Source: Prevotella sp. (lineage in GTDB: Bacteria > Bacteroidota > Bacteroidia > Bacteroidales > Bacteroidaceae). From it: DNA of 64,000 bases. Within the stretch, counting starts at the first letter, position 1. Every line of letters starts with the position of its first letter. Location: assembly GCA_017557405.1 (NCBI GenBank), contig JAFYYV010000028.1:248001-312000 (forward strand). The letters run 5' to 3'. Under the pieces are notes generated by a model. The model made no database searches. It was not told the DNA's origin and worked only from the letters and a program-made list of their open reading frames with translations. The position numbers were made by a program, and so were the translations under genes. This document shows, one piece after another, positions 26,992-36,515 of the stretch.

Positions 26992-28147
26992 CCGAAACGA
27001 AAACCAAGTCGCTCATGATGGAATCGCTGACGAAAAGTCCTTCGCGTGTGAGATGAAGTTGCCCCTCTTCAAGAGCCAATAGATGATGGTTGATGTGGCG
27101 CTCGGCGTTTTGGAGCAGATAATCGCGGAATTCAGGTTCCACGTTGGCGATAGTGATTCCTTCTCGAGTTCGCAATGCAGTGGTTATCAGGTCGTTATAG
27201 CGAGTGGCATTGTCGAGTGTTTCGGCTTCGAAGGGTCGCACACCTTGTTCAATCTGATGCACATAATACGTCATATCGGCAATGTTCCACGAGCGTGTTT
27301 TGATGTCATAACTATGTGCGGCGGCTCCAATGCCCATGTAGGGCGTTGCCTGCCAATAGCTGCTGTTGTGGCGCGAACGTCTGTTAGGACGTGCGAAATT
27401 GCTGATTTCATAGTGCTCGAACCCAGCCGCTTCAAGTCGGTCGATGAGCATTTCATACATGTTTCGCTCGTCTTCGTCGCTTATTTCCTTGTATTGCGAG
27501 TCGTAGATGGAAAGTTCGTGAAGCCGCGTGTTCACTTCATACATGAGGCAATAGGCGGAGATGTGCTCCACTTGCAAAGAGATGGCGTGGTTGATGTCGT
27601 GCTCCCATGCATCGAGTTTCTCGCCAGGAAAACCAAACATCAAATCGATGCTGATATTGTCGATTCCAGCCTTCCTCAGCCTTTCAACGGCTTCGTCCAC
27701 TTGGCGGGCAGTATGGCGGCGATGAAGGAAACGCAGACGCTCGTCAGAGAATGTCTGAGCGCCCATCGAGATGCGATTTACGGGCAAATGTTTCAGCATT
27801 TCGCAAAACGCGTCATCGACATCATCTGGGTTGCATTCCATCGTGATTTCCAACTCTTTCTTGGCCGCTGATGAGTCCAAAACACCATCGTACACCTTAT
27901 TTATATATATAAAGAGTTTCTCAAGACTCGCGGGCGAGAGTTGCGAGGGTGTGCCACCACCTAGATAAATGGTTGAAAGCGTGCGAAAAGGATTGTCAGT
28001 CAGGCTTTTATCGTTCAACCTCATGTGCAATTCTTGGCACAAAGCGTCCACATAGCGGTCTTTCCAAGCGTGGAACGTGGTGCTATAGAAGCCGCAATAG
28101 ATGCATCGGCTTTTGCAAAATGGAATGTGAATGTATAAACCCGCCAT
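26987..28147 (-). CDS. hemW: HemW-like radical SAM protein
   Basis: A 386-residue radical SAM protein related to oxygen-independent coproporphyrinogen III oxidase. Known HemW proteins bind heme and act as heme chaperones; they lack the fourth N-terminal Cys of HemN. Here the start is LYIHIPFCKSRCIYC with the CxxxCxxC cluster ligands, then YLGGGTPSQL, ECNPDDV and RISMGAQTFSDERL, SIDLMFGFPGE, all typical. The C-terminal HemN domain (REGITIANVEPEF) follows. The likely promoter is TAATTTTG on the minus strand (28166-28173). The last codons are formed by an inverted heptamer repeat. Confidence 0.93.
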   Translation of the reverse strand: MAGLYIHIPFCKSRCIYCGFYSTTFHAWKDRYVDALCQELHMRLNDKSLTDNPFRTLSTIYLGGGTPSQLSPASLEKLFIYINKVYDGVLDSSAAKKELEITMECNPDDVDDAFCEMLKHLPVNRISMGAQTFSDERLRFLHRRHTARQVDEAVERLRKAGIDNISIDLMFGFPGEKLDAWEHDINHAISLQVEHISAYCLMYEVNTRLHELSIYDSQYKEISDEDERNMYEMLIDRLEAAGFEHYEISNFARPNRRSRHNSSYWQATPYMGIGAAAHSYDIKTRSWNIADMTYYVHQIEQGVRPFEAETLDNATRYNDLITTALRTREGITIANVEPEFRDYLLQNAERHINHHLLALEEGQLHLTREGLFVSDSIMSDLVFVSE

Positions 28148-28213
28148 AAATCATCAATTTTGGCACAAAATTACTAATATGTTTTAAAATATTCATGGTT
28201 TTCAAGTGTTTCT

Positions 28214-28245
28214 TTTGGTCATTTGCTAAAAAAACCGTAATTTTA
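28214..28245 (+). promoter_or_regulatory. Candidate promoter of the EF-G2 gene
   Basis: TTTG (28214-28217), 20-base spacer and TAATTTTA (28238-28245), one base off the -7 consensus. A leader of about 90 bases follows. Confidence 0.5.
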
Positions 28246-28342
28246 ACGGCGATTTTCGAAAACGGACGATTTTAACATTTCGCCACGTTGAATTTCAAAG
28301 ACCTTAAGTGAGAATATTACTAACAAACTAAAAACTTTTGAT

Positions 28343-30502
28343 ATGAAAATTTATCAGACTAACGAGATCAAGAACATTGCCCTTATTGGCAGTGCGGGTA
28401 GCGGCAAGACCACTCTTGCCGAAAGCATGTTATTTGAAGCCGGCATCATCAAGCGCCGTGGATCGGTTGAGGCAAAGAACACCGTCAGCGACTACTTCCC
28501 AGTAGAGCAGGAGTATGGTTATTCAGTGTTCCCAACCGTTTTCCATGTAGAGTGGAACAACAAGAAACTGAACGTCATCGACTGCCCGGGTAGTGATGAC
28601 TTTGTGGGTGGTGCCATTACGGCATTGAACGTCACCGATCAAGCCGTGATTTTGATTAATGGTCAGTATGGTCCTGAAGTGGGCACACAGAACGCTTTCC
28701 GCTATACTGAGAAACTGAACAAGCCCGTCATCTTCTTGGTCAACCAACTCGATCGCGAGAACTGCGATTTCGATTCCATCCTGACGAACATGCAGGAGAT
28801 TTATGGTTCGAAGTGCGTTCCCGTACAGTATCCCATTGCCACAGGTCCTGGCTTTAATGCCGTGATCGACGTGCTCTTGATGAAGAAATATTCGTGGAAG
28901 CCCGAAGGTGGCGCTCCCATCATCGAGGATATTCCCGCCGATGAGATGGACAAGGCCAAAGAGCTTCATGCCGCTCTCGTGGAGGCTGCTGCTGGAAACG
29001 ACGATGCTCTGATGGAGAAGTTCTTCGAAGAGGAGACGCTGACTGAGGACGAGATGCGCGAAGGTATTCGCAAGGGTCTTGTAACACGCTCTATCTTCCC
29101 CGTGTTCTGCGTTTGCGCAGGCAAGGATATGGGCGTGCGCCGCTTGATGGAGTTCCTCGGCAATGTGGTTCCTTTCGTGAACGAGATGCCGAAGATTCAC
29201 AACACTCGTGGTGAGGAAGTGCCTGCCGACAGCAATGGTCCTGAGTCGATCTATTTCTTCAAGACTGGTTTGGAGCCGCACATCGGTGAGGTGTCTTACT
29301 TTAAGGTGATGAGTGGAAGCATCAAGCCGGGTGATGACCTGACAAATGCCGATCGTGGTTCAAAGGAGCGCATTGGTACCATCTATGCTTGTGCAGGTGC
29401 CAATCGTATCGCTGTTGACGAACTGAAGGCTGGTGACATTGGTTGCACGGTGAAACTGAAGGATGTGAAGACTGGAAACACGCTGAACAGCAAAGATTGC
29501 GAGTGGCGTTTCGATTTCATCAAATATCCCAACTCGAAGTATTCGCGTGCCATCAAGGCCGTCAACTCTTCTGAAATGGAGAAACTCATGGCTGCCGTGC
29601 TCCGCATGCGTCAGGAGGATCCCACATGGGTGGTCGAGCAATCGAAAGAGCTCAAGCAAACCATCGTTCATGGTCAGGGTGAGTTCCATCTGCGCACTTT
29701 GAAGTGGCGTCTGGAGAACAACGAGAAGATTCAGGTTCAGTATGATGAGCCGAAGATTCCTTATCGTGAGACGATCACAAAGATGGCTCGTGCCGACTAT
29801 CGCCACAAGAAGCAATCGGGTGGTGCTGGTCAGTTCGGTGAGGTTCACCTGATTGTCGAGCCTTATGCTGAAGGTATGCCCGATCCCACATCGTTCAAGA
29901 TCAATGGCCAGGAGTTCAAGATGAACGTGAAAGGCAAGGAAGAGATTGATCTGGAGTGGGGTGGAAAGCTCGTGTTCATCAACTCTGTGGTGGGTGGTGC
30001 CATTGATGCCCGTTTCATGCCCGCTATTCTCAAGGGTGTGATGGAGCGTATGGAGCAGGGCCCATTGACAGGTTCTTATGCCCGCGATGTTCGCGTCATC
30101 GTTTATGATGGTAAGATGCACCCCGTGGACAGCAACGAGCTTTCGTTCATGTTGGCTGCTCGCAACGCCTTCTCTGCTGCTTTCCGTGAGGCAGGACCGA
30201 AGATCTTGGAGCCCATCTTCGACCTCGAAGTCTTCGTTCCCAGCGATTACATGGGCGATGTGATGAGCGATCTGCAGGGTCGTCGTGCTCTTATCATGGG
30301 TATGGACAGCGAGGCTGGCTACCAGAAACTCTCTGCCAAGATTCCTCAGAAGGAGCTTTCGAACTATTCTATCGCATTGAGTTCGCTCACTGGTGGTCGT
30401 GCTTCGTTCACAACCAAGTTCGCCAGCTACGAGCTTGTTCCTGCCGATATCCAGCAGCAACTTATTGCCGCTCACGAGGCAGAACTCAAAGAAGAAGAAT
30501 AA
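28343..30502 (+). CDS. fusA2: Elongation factor G paralogue (EF-G2)
   Basis: A 719-residue paralogue of the ribosomal translocase. Domain order is as in EF-G: G domain (1-275), beta barrel, and domains III-V with SGGAGQFGEVHL and the C-terminal QGRRALIMGMDSE. The GTPase signatures are changed: P-loop GSAGSGKT is normal, but the switch I RGITI motif is missing, switch II reads DCPGSDDF with Ser84 where EF-G has the catalytic His, and NKxD is NQLD. In Bacteroides thetaiotaomicron a paralogue of this type was reported to support translation without GTPase activity and to matter in gut colonisation. This gene probably has that role. It stands alone between a candidate promoter and a strong terminator. 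Confidence 0.92.
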   Translation: MKIYQTNEIKNIALIGSAGSGKTTLAESMLFEAGIIKRRGSVEAKNTVSDYFPVEQEYGYSVFPTVFHVEWNNKKLNVIDCPGSDDFVGGAITALNVTDQAVILINGQYGPEVGTQNAFRYTEKLNKPVIFLVNQLDRENCDFDSILTNMQEIYGSKCVPVQYPIATGPGFNAVIDVLLMKKYSWKPEGGAPIIEDIPADEMDKAKELHAALVEAAAGNDDALMEKFFEEETLTEDEMREGIRKGLVTRSIFPVFCVCAGKDMGVRRLMEFLGNVVPFVNEMPKIHNTRGEEVPADSNGPESIYFFKTGLEPHIGEVSYFKVMSGSIKPGDDLTNADRGSKERIGTIYACAGANRIAVDELKAGDIGCTVKLKDVKTGNTLNSKDCEWRFDFIKYPNSKYSRAIKAVNSSEMEKLMAAVLRMRQEDPTWVVEQSKELKQTIVHGQGEFHLRTLKWRLENNEKIQVQYDEPKIPYRETITKMARADYRHKKQSGGAGQFGEVHLIVEPYAEGMPDPTSFKINGQEFKMNVKGKEEIDLEWGGKLVFINSVVGGAIDARFMPAILKGVMERMEQGPLTGSYARDVRVIVYDGKMHPVDSNELSFMLAARNAFSAAFREAGPKILEPIFDLEVFVPSDYMGDVMSDLQGRRALIMGMDSEAGYQKLSAKIPQKELSNYSIALSSLTGGRASFTTKFASYELVPADIQQQLIAAHEAELKEEE

Positions 30503-30565
30503 CACAACATGTCTCTACGATGAGTTCCAGCATTACAAGGTTTCCACTGGAACATCATCAAACTT

Positions 30566-30604
30566 CCCCGACATCTTTTCAATAGGTGTCGGGGTTTCTT
30601 TTTA
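30566..30604 (+). terminator. Terminator of fusA2
   Basis: CCCCGACA (30566-30573) pairs with TGTCGGGG (30587-30594), followed by TTTCTTTTT. Confidence 0.88.
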
Positions 30605-30702
30605 ATTGAATATACTCAGCTATAATAGCGTATTTTAGTTAAATTAGTTAAATATTGAATAATCCGTTAACATAAACTTGTTAATGAATTAAGAATATTT
30701 CT

Positions 30703-30710
30703 TATCTTTG
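30703..30710 (+). promoter_or_regulatory. -7 box of rprX with almost no leader
   Basis: TATCTTTG ends 5 bases before the ATG at 30716. No clear TTTG lies 19-21 bases upstream (CTTG at 30677 is the nearest). If used, the transcript would start at or next to the start codon. Confidence 0.5.
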
Positions 30711-30715
30711 CTTCC

Positions 30716-32278
30716 ATGAAACAGAAAACCATTTGGGCAATAGCAATCATCATGGGACTCTCGTTCTTGGCATTGCTCTTCCTTCAATTGCAATACATCA
30801 AGGAGATGGCGGAAATGAAGAAGGAGCAGTTTGACGAGTCGGTTAACCGTGCGCTCGATCAAGCCAGCCGAAATCTGGAGTTGAATGAGACATTGCGCTA
30901 TCTGGAGAAAGACGTCAACGAAACAAAGCGTCGTGCCTTCCAGAAAGACTCTATGGGTACTCGTACGGGTGGCCCTGATGGTTCTGTTCAGCAAAGTCAT
31001 CAGTTCTCTGTGACTGGAAAAGATGGAACAATCTATTCATCGTTCGAGTTGAAGACCATTGAGACAAAGCCCTCGCAGATGCCGAAGGCAATGATATTGC
31101 GTCCTGACAAGAATGCTGTCAACGAGGCCAACAAGTCGATGCAGGAGATTGTGAAGAACCGCTATATCTATCAGAAGGCGTTGCTCAACGAGGTTGTCTA
31201 TTCCATTCTTTATTCTGCATCGGATAAACCATTGAAGGAACGCGTCAACTTCAAACTGCTTGACCAAGACTTGAAGGCCGAGTTGATGAACAATGGAATC
31301 AATATTCCATATCATTTCACGGTGTCAACACAGGATGGTCGCGAGGTCTATCGTTGTCCTGACTATGTGGAGGAAGGCGAGGATTACACCTATACGAAAG
31401 AGCTGTTTCGCAACGACCCGCAAAACAAGATGGGTGTGGTGAAGGTTCATTTCCCTGATATGAACTCATACATCTACTCCTCTGTCCGCTTCATGATTCC
31501 CAGCATCATCTTCACGGTTGTATTGCTTGTGACGTTCATATTCACCATTGTGGTCATCTTCCGCCAGAAGCGTTATTCGGAGATCAAGAACGACTTCATC
31601 AACAATATGACCCACGAGTTGAAGACTCCTATCGCCAGCATCTCTTTGGCTGCTCAGATGATGAACGACAATTCGGTTACGAAGAGTCCTCAGATGATGA
31701 GCCACTTGGGTGGAGTGATCAACGATGAATCAAAACGTCTGCGTTTCTTGGTAGAGAAGGTGTTGCAGATGTCAATGTTCGACCGCCAAGATGCAACGTT
31801 CAAGAAGAAGGAACTCGATCTCAACGAAATGGTGGAGAATGTTGCCAATTCGTTCTCGTTGCGTGTGGAGCATACGGGTGGTAAGATTTACACGGAGATT
31901 GAGGCCATCGACTCGGCCATCTATGTGGATGAGGTGCATTTCCAGAATGTGATTAACAATCTGCTGGACAATGCCGTGAAGTATCGCAAGCCCGATCAAC
32001 CCATCGATATCTACTTGCGTACATGGAACGATGACGAATATCTCTACCTCTCCATCAAAGATACTGGCATCGGCATCAAGAAAGACAATCTGAAGAAAGT
32101 GTTCGATAAGTTCTATCGAGTGCATACGGGTAATGTTCACGATGTGAAGGGATTCGGTCTTGGATTGGCTTATGTGAAGAAGATAGTCGACTTGCATCAA
32201 GGTGAGATTAAGGTTGACAGCGAATACGGCAAAGGCACCAAGTTCACCATTAAGTTGCCCGTGTTGAAAGAAGAGTGA
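30716..32278 (+). CDS. rprX: RprX-like sensor histidine kinase
   Basis: A 520-residue membrane sensor kinase. Helix 1 is at about 6-24 and helix 2 at about 258-280, enclosing a periplasmic sensor domain of about 230 residues. The HisKA phosphoacceptor is His300 in NNMTHELKTP. The ATPase part has NLLDNAVKY (N box), DTGIGIKKDNLKKVFDKFYR (G1/F) and GFGLGLAYVKKIV (G2). Length and flanking regulator match the Bacteroides fragilis RprX/RprY pair, where it was found through tetracycline-resistance effects; the natural signal is not known. The partner regulator starts 110 bases downstream after a C/G-rich repeat. Confidence 0.92.
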   Translation: MKQKTIWAIAIIMGLSFLALLFLQLQYIKEMAEMKKEQFDESVNRALDQASRNLELNETLRYLEKDVNETKRRAFQKDSMGTRTGGPDGSVQQSHQFSVTGKDGTIYSSFELKTIETKPSQMPKAMILRPDKNAVNEANKSMQEIVKNRYIYQKALLNEVVYSILYSASDKPLKERVNFKLLDQDLKAELMNNGINIPYHFTVSTQDGREVYRCPDYVEEGEDYTYTKELFRNDPQNKMGVVKVHFPDMNSYIYSSVRFMIPSIIFTVVLLVTFIFTIVVIFRQKRYSEIKNDFINNMTHELKTPIASISLAAQMMNDNSVTKSPQMMSHLGGVINDESKRLRFLVEKVLQMSMFDRQDATFKKKELDLNEMVENVANSFSLRVEHTGGKIYTEIEAIDSAIYVDEVHFQNVINNLLDNAVKYRKPDQPIDIYLRTWNDDEYLYLSIKDTGIGIKKDNLKKVFDKFYRVHTGNVHDVKGFGLGLAYVKKIVDLHQGEIKVDSEYGKGTKFTIKLPVLKEE

Positions 32279-32348
32279 TTTAACTTAGAAGAAAATAATA
32301 TATAGTAATAACAAACCGTCTGCCATCAAACTCCCACAAACCGGCAGA

Positions 32349-32379
32349 CACTCCTTTCGAAAGAGAGGTAGGGGGAGGC
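32349..32379. repeat. C/G-rich hairpin repeat G3 (degenerate)
   Basis: CTCCTTTCGAAAG-AGAGGTAGGGGGAGGC is the reverse orientation of the G family, with weaker symmetry. It lies in the rprX-rprY spacer and ends 9 bases before the rprY start codon, so it could affect translation of rprY. Confidence 0.55.
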
Positions 32380-32387
32380 AAACGATT

Positions 32388-33086
32388 ATGGATGAGAAAC
32401 TGAAAATCTTGTTGTGCGAAGACGATGAAAACCTCGGTATGTTGCTTCGCGAGTATCTGCAGGCAAAGGGCTACACCACAGAGCTCTGCCCCGATGGTGA
32501 GGCTGGCTACAAGGCTTTCCTCAAAACCAAATTCGACATTTGTGTTCTCGATGTGATGATGCCTAAGAAGGATGGTTTCACATTGGCTCAGGAAATCAGA
32601 CAAGCCAATGCTGAGATGCCTATCATCTTCCTCACGGCCAAGACTTTGAAGGACGATATCCTCGAAGGCTTCAGATTGGGTGCTGACGATTATATCACCA
32701 AACCCTTCTCGATGGAAGAGCTCGTGTTCCGTATTGAAGCCATTCTCCGTCGCGTTCGTGGTAAGAAGAACAAGGAAGCCTCCGTATATCGCATCGGCCG
32801 CTTCACGTTTGACACCCAGAAGCAATTGCTGACCATTGGTGACAAGCAAACCAAGCTGACCACCAAGGAGAACGAACTGTTGGCTTTGCTTTGCTCACAT
32901 GCAAATGAAATCCTCCAGCGTGATTTCGCTCTGAAGACCATCTGGATTGACGACAACTACTTCAACGCCCGCTCGATGGATGTTTACATCACCAAGCTGC
33001 GCAAGCACCTGAAGGATGATGACCAGATTGAAATCATCAACATTCACGGAAAGGGTTACAAACTCATCACACCCGAGGAGGAGTAA
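32388..33086 (+). CDS. rprY: RprY-like OmpR-family response regulator
   Basis: A 232-residue transcription factor. The receiver domain (1-120) has acidic pocket CEDDEN, phosphoacceptor Asp55 in VLDVMMPKKDG, and TAKT/TKPF switch residues. The winged-helix domain (about 135-230) has the OmpR family recognition region NYFNARSMDVYITKLRKHL and the closing HGKGYKLI. It is the cognate partner of the upstream sensor. In related bacteria RprY controls stress and metabolic genes, and an essential role has been suggested. A terminator follows. Confidence 0.94.
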   Translation: MDEKLKILLCEDDENLGMLLREYLQAKGYTTELCPDGEAGYKAFLKTKFDICVLDVMMPKKDGFTLAQEIRQANAEMPIIFLTAKTLKDDILEGFRLGADDYITKPFSMEELVFRIEAILRRVRGKKNKEASVYRIGRFTFDTQKQLLTIGDKQTKLTTKENELLALLCSHANEILQRDFALKTIWIDDNYFNARSMDVYITKLRKHLKDDDQIEIINIHGKGYKLITPEEE

Positions 33087-33131
33087 TCTTCTTGACAATC
33101 ATTCGAAGCAATTCGCTTGATATGATAAATT

Positions 33132-33163
33132 CGCCGGCAGAAACGCATCTGTCGGCGTTTTTC
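33132..33163 (+). terminator. Terminator of rprXY
   Basis: CGCCGGCAG (33132-33140) pairs with CTGTCGGCG (33149-33157), followed by TTTTTCTTT. Confidence 0.88.
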
Positions 33164-33234
33164 TTTGATGCCTCCTTTTAATTTTGTACCTTTGCATCAA
33201 AAGAAATAGAACAGCTACCAATCACGAAGAAAAG

Positions 33235-33915
33235 ATGAAACAATATCTTTCCATCTCCTACATACGCGAGCGATTTGAGCATTTCAACCAATTGTGCTTC
33301 GAAGGAAAACTGCCCACACCACCCATTCGGTTGGGTCGTTCGAGGCGTGTGTTGGGATGTGTGAGTTACAAACAACGTCGTGGAGCGAATGGAAAGAAGG
33401 AGACATTTGACTATGTGCTTCGCATCAGCGCCTGCTTCAACTTGAAGAAACGCGATATGGACGATGTCATCTTGCACGAGATGATTCATTATTACATCTT
33501 GGTGAACGGCATTCAGGACACTTCGAAACATGGGCAAGTGTTCCGAAAGATGATGAACGACATCAACCGTCAGCTCGGTACTCATATCACTATCTCGCAT
33601 CGTAGTACGAAAGAGGAACTGCCGGAGGAGAAAGAGCATCCCGCGATGATTTGCCTGACGCAGATGAAGAATGGTGATACAGGCATCACGGTGTGTGCTC
33701 GAACGCGTATCTTCCACATCTATCGCGAGTTACCTTTGCGTTTTGACATCGAGAAGATGACTTGGTATTTCGTTGTAGATCCTTATTTCAGGCGTTATCC
33801 GCGAAGCATCAAAGCCAAAGTGTATCGGGTTGACATGAACGAACTGAAGCCTTACCTGAAGAATGCCGTTGAGATGGAGTGCGATGGGCGTAGAATGACA
33901 AGAAAAAAGAGCTAG
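33235..33915 (+). CDS. SprT-like metallopeptidase-domain protein
   Basis: A 226-residue protein with the SprT-like zinc peptidase core: HEMIHYYI at residues 81-88 (two His and the catalytic Glu) with a third His probably in SKHGQVFRKMM. SprT/Spartan relatives cut DNA-protein cross-links in eukaryotes; the bacterial role is largely unknown. The C-terminal third contains a beta-rich region rather than the usual zinc ribbon. The start at 33235 is chosen because TACCTTTG at 33187-33194 is inside the longer frame. It appears to be a single-gene unit, with thrS starting 127 bases downstream under its own promoter. Confidence 0.85.
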   Translation: MKQYLSISYIRERFEHFNQLCFEGKLPTPPIRLGRSRRVLGCVSYKQRRGANGKKETFDYVLRISACFNLKKRDMDDVILHEMIHYYILVNGIQDTSKHGQVFRKMMNDINRQLGTHITISHRSTKEELPEEKEHPAMICLTQMKNGDTGITVCARTRIFHIYRELPLRFDIEKMTWYFVVDPYFRRYPRSIKAKVYRVDMNELKPYLKNAVEMECDGRRMTRKKS

Positions 33916-34042
33916 TGAGAGGGGAGAAGTGCATTTCTATGGAAAACACACACGTAAGACGGAAAAAAGAACAGATTCTTTTTGGCAGTGCGCTCGGATT
34001 TCATTACCTTTGCATCCGATTAATAGAAAATACTAATTTGTT

Positions 34043-36007
34043 ATGGTAAAAATCACATTCCCAGACGGCTCTGTGCGTGAATATGCAGAGGGCGTTACTG
34101 GTTTTCAAATCGCCGAGAGCATCTCACCGGCTCTCGCCCGCAACGTTGTATCTTGCGGTGTCAATGGTGAGACAGTTGAGTTGAACCGCCCCATCAATGC
34201 CGATGCTACCATCGCGCTCTATAAGTTTGATGACGATGAGGGCAAACACACGTTCTGGCACACTTCCGCCCACTTATTGGCTGAGGCTCTGCAGGCTCTT
34301 TATCCTGGCATTCAGTTCGGATTCGGACCTGCCGTTGACAACGGATTCTTCTATGATGTGTTGTTGAAAGACGGCGAGATGATCAAGGAGAGCGACTTCC
34401 CCAAGATTGAAGCCAAGATGCTGGAGTTGGCTCGCAAGGATGAGCCTGTCGTACGTCGTGAAGTCCCCAAGGCAGAGGCTTTGAAGGAGTTCGGTGCTGA
34501 CGGACAGACTTACAAGTGCGAACACATCGAGCAAGACCTCGAGGATGGTTCAATTTCAACATATACGCAAGGCGCATTCACCGACCTTTGTCGTGGTCCT
34601 CACCTCGTTTCCACAGGTCTCATCAAGGCCGTGAAACTGACAAGTGTGGCTGGTGCTTTCTGGCGTGGAGATGCTGAGCGCGAGCAAATGCAACGCCTTT
34701 ATGGTGTTTCGTTCCCCAAGAAGAAGATGCTCGACGAGTATCTCGTGATGTTGGAGGAAGCCAAGAAGCGCGACCATCGCAAAATTGGAAAAGAGATGGA
34801 ACTCTTCATGTTCAGCGATCGTGTTGGCAAGGGACTTCCTATCTGGTTGCCAAAGGGAACTGACCTTCGTCTCCGCTTGCAGGATATGTTGCGCAAAATT
34901 CAGAAGAACTTTGGATATCAAGAAGTTATCACTCCGCATATCGGTGGCAAGAACCTCTATGTCACATCGGGTCACTATGCTCACTATTCGAAAGATGCAT
35001 TCCGCCCGATAACCACTCCTGAGGAGGGAGAGGAGTACATGCTGAAGCCGATGAACTGTCCTCATCATTGTGAGATTTTCGCTTGGAAGCCACGTTCATA
35101 CAAAGACCTGCCGCTTCGCATTGCCGAGTTCGGAACGGTCTATCGTTATGAGAAGAGTGGTGAATTGCACGGCCTCACTCGTGTTCGTTCGTTCACACAG
35201 GACGATGCTCACATCTTCTGCCGCGCCGATCAGGTGAAAGGTGAGTTCATGCGTGTGATGGACATTATCAAAGCCGTGTTCTCCATCTTCAATTTCGAGA
35301 ATGTGGAGGCTCAGATCTCGCTTCGCGATCCTAACGACAAGCAGAAATACATTGGTTCTGACGAGGTTTGGGCAGAGAGCGAGCAGGCTATTATCGATGC
35401 TTGCAAAGAGAAAGGTCTTGATGCAAAGGTTGAATATGGCGAAGCTGCCTTCTATGGACCTAAGCTCGACTTCATGGTGAAAGACGCTATCGGTCGTCGT
35501 TGGCAGTTGGGTACCATTCAGGTTGACTACAACCTGCCACAACGTTTCAAGTTGGAATACACCGCCGAGGACAACTCGAAGCAAACGCCCGTGATGGTTC
35601 ACCGTGCTCCATTCGGTTCGATGGAACGCTTCACAGCCGTGCTCATCGAGCATACAGCAGGTCATTTCCCACTTTGGCTCACACCCGAGCAGGTGGCCAT
35701 TCTGCCCATCTCGGAGAAGTACAACGACTATGCGAAGAAGGTGGCTACCTATCTCGAAGAGCAGGGTGTGCGTGCATCACTCGATGACCGCAACGAGAAG
35801 ATTGGTCGCAAGATTCGCGATAACGAGTTGAAGCGTGTTCCTTACATGATCATCGTGGGTGAGCAAGAGCAAGCTGAAGGACTCGTCTCCATGCGTAAGC
35901 AGGGTGGTGGCGAGCAAGCTACGATGAAGATGGAAGAGTTCGCCCAGCGTATCAATGATGAAGTGGCTGAGATGCTGAAGGCAACCAATCTGAAACCGAA
36001 CGATTGA
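34043..36007 (+). CDS. thrS: Threonyl-tRNA synthetase
   Basis: A 654-residue class II synthetase that charges tRNA-Thr. Domains in order: TGS (1-62, [11 protein letters not shown]), the editing domain (about 65-225, with [11 protein letters not shown] and the second metal-site motif), catalytic core (about 240-540) with zinc ligands Cys in [12 protein letters not shown], motif 2 [20 protein letters not shown] and motif 3 ([13 protein letters not shown]), and the anticodon-binding domain ([15 protein letters not shown]). All parts are present. TACCTTTG near 34007 is the promoter. I see no T-box-like leader. Confidence 0.98.
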   Translation: MVKITFPDGSVREYAEGVTGFQIAESISPALARNVVSCGVNGETVELNRPINADATIALYKFDDDEGKHTFWHTSAHLLAEALQALYPGIQFGFGPAVDNGFFYDVLLKDGEMIKESDFPKIEAKMLELARKDEPVVRREVPKAEALKEFGADGQTYKCEHIEQDLEDGSISTYTQGAFTDLCRGPHLVSTGLIKAVKLTSVAGAFWRGDAEREQMQRLYGVSFPKKKMLDEYLVMLEEAKKRDHRKIGKEMELFMFSDRVGKGLPIWLPKGTDLRLRLQDMLRKIQKNFGYQEVITPHIGGKNLYVTSGHYAHYSKDAFRPITTPEEGEEYMLKPMNCPHHCEIFAWKPRSYKDLPLRIAEFGTVYRYEKSGELHGLTRVRSFTQDDAHIFCRADQVKGEFMRVMDIIKAVFSIFNFENVEAQISLRDPNDKQKYIGSDEVWAESEQAIIDACKEKGLDAKVEYGEAAFYGPKLDFMVKDAIGRRWQLGTIQVDYNLPQRFKLEYTAEDNSKQTPVMVHRAPFGSMERFTAVLIEHTAGHFPLWLTPEQVAILPISEKYNDYAKKVATYLEEQGVRASLDDRNEKIGRKIRDNELKRVPYMIIVGEQEQAEGLVSMRKQGGGEQATMKMEEFAQRINDEVAEMLKATNLKPND

Positions 36008-36052
36008 TTTTGAAACCATTCGGTTGACGAATCGAAACAAATAAGCGAAAAT

Positions 36053-36083
36053 GCAGATTTCCATTGCGGGAATCTGCGTTTTC
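36053..36083 (+). terminator. Terminator of thrS
   Basis: GCAGATTTCC (36053-36062) pairs with GGGAATCTGC (36068-36077) with one mismatch, followed by GTTTTCTTTG. Confidence 0.75.
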
Positions 36084-36254
36084 TTTGTTCTCGATGTTCG
36101 TTTCTCCATTGAGATTGTTCTTTGGAAATTCATGTTTGGCAAAACGACCAATTACAATTTGTAAGCAAAATGGCCAATTGGGTGACACAATGCTCGGTTT
36201 TTAGGGTGATTAAATAACCGATTTGTTGAGTCTTTTTACTTTTCACTTGGTTTT

Positions 36255-36386
36255 GTCATAGCTATGCTTTGACCGCCTCAAAGATATGCTTTGACCCTCT
36301 TAAAGCTATGCTTTGACAACCTCAGATGATAGCTTACATTTTGTCAAACGATAGCTCTGATTTTGCCATTATTTGCCTCAAGTTTG
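36255..36386. repeat. 22-bp-period array R3 (6 units)
   Basis: Units begin at 36255, 36277, 36299, 36321, 36343 and 36365. The best conserved part is (C/T)-TAAAGCTATGCTTTGAC. Decay increases to the right. The rest of 36084-36447 holds nothing that I recognise. Confidence 0.88.
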
Positions 36387-36447
36387 GCAATTTCGCAAAA
36401 AAATACGGTCAAAATGCACTTTTATGAAAAATTAAACAAGTTTTTAT

Positions 36448-36478
36448 TTTGTTCTTTCATTGAAAATCAGTAACTTTG
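36448..36478 (+). promoter_or_regulatory. Promoter of the infC operon
   Basis: TTTG (36448-36451), 19-base spacer and TAACTTTG (36471-36478). Confidence 0.8.
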
Positions 36479-36515
36479 CAGCCGTTTAGCAAAAATAGTG
36501 ACTTAAAATAGTTTG

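Noticed and set aside
36008-36515. A small RNA or riboswitch upstream of infC
   Set aside because: Apart from the terminator, the 22-bp array and the promoter, the sequence shows no structure that I can support.
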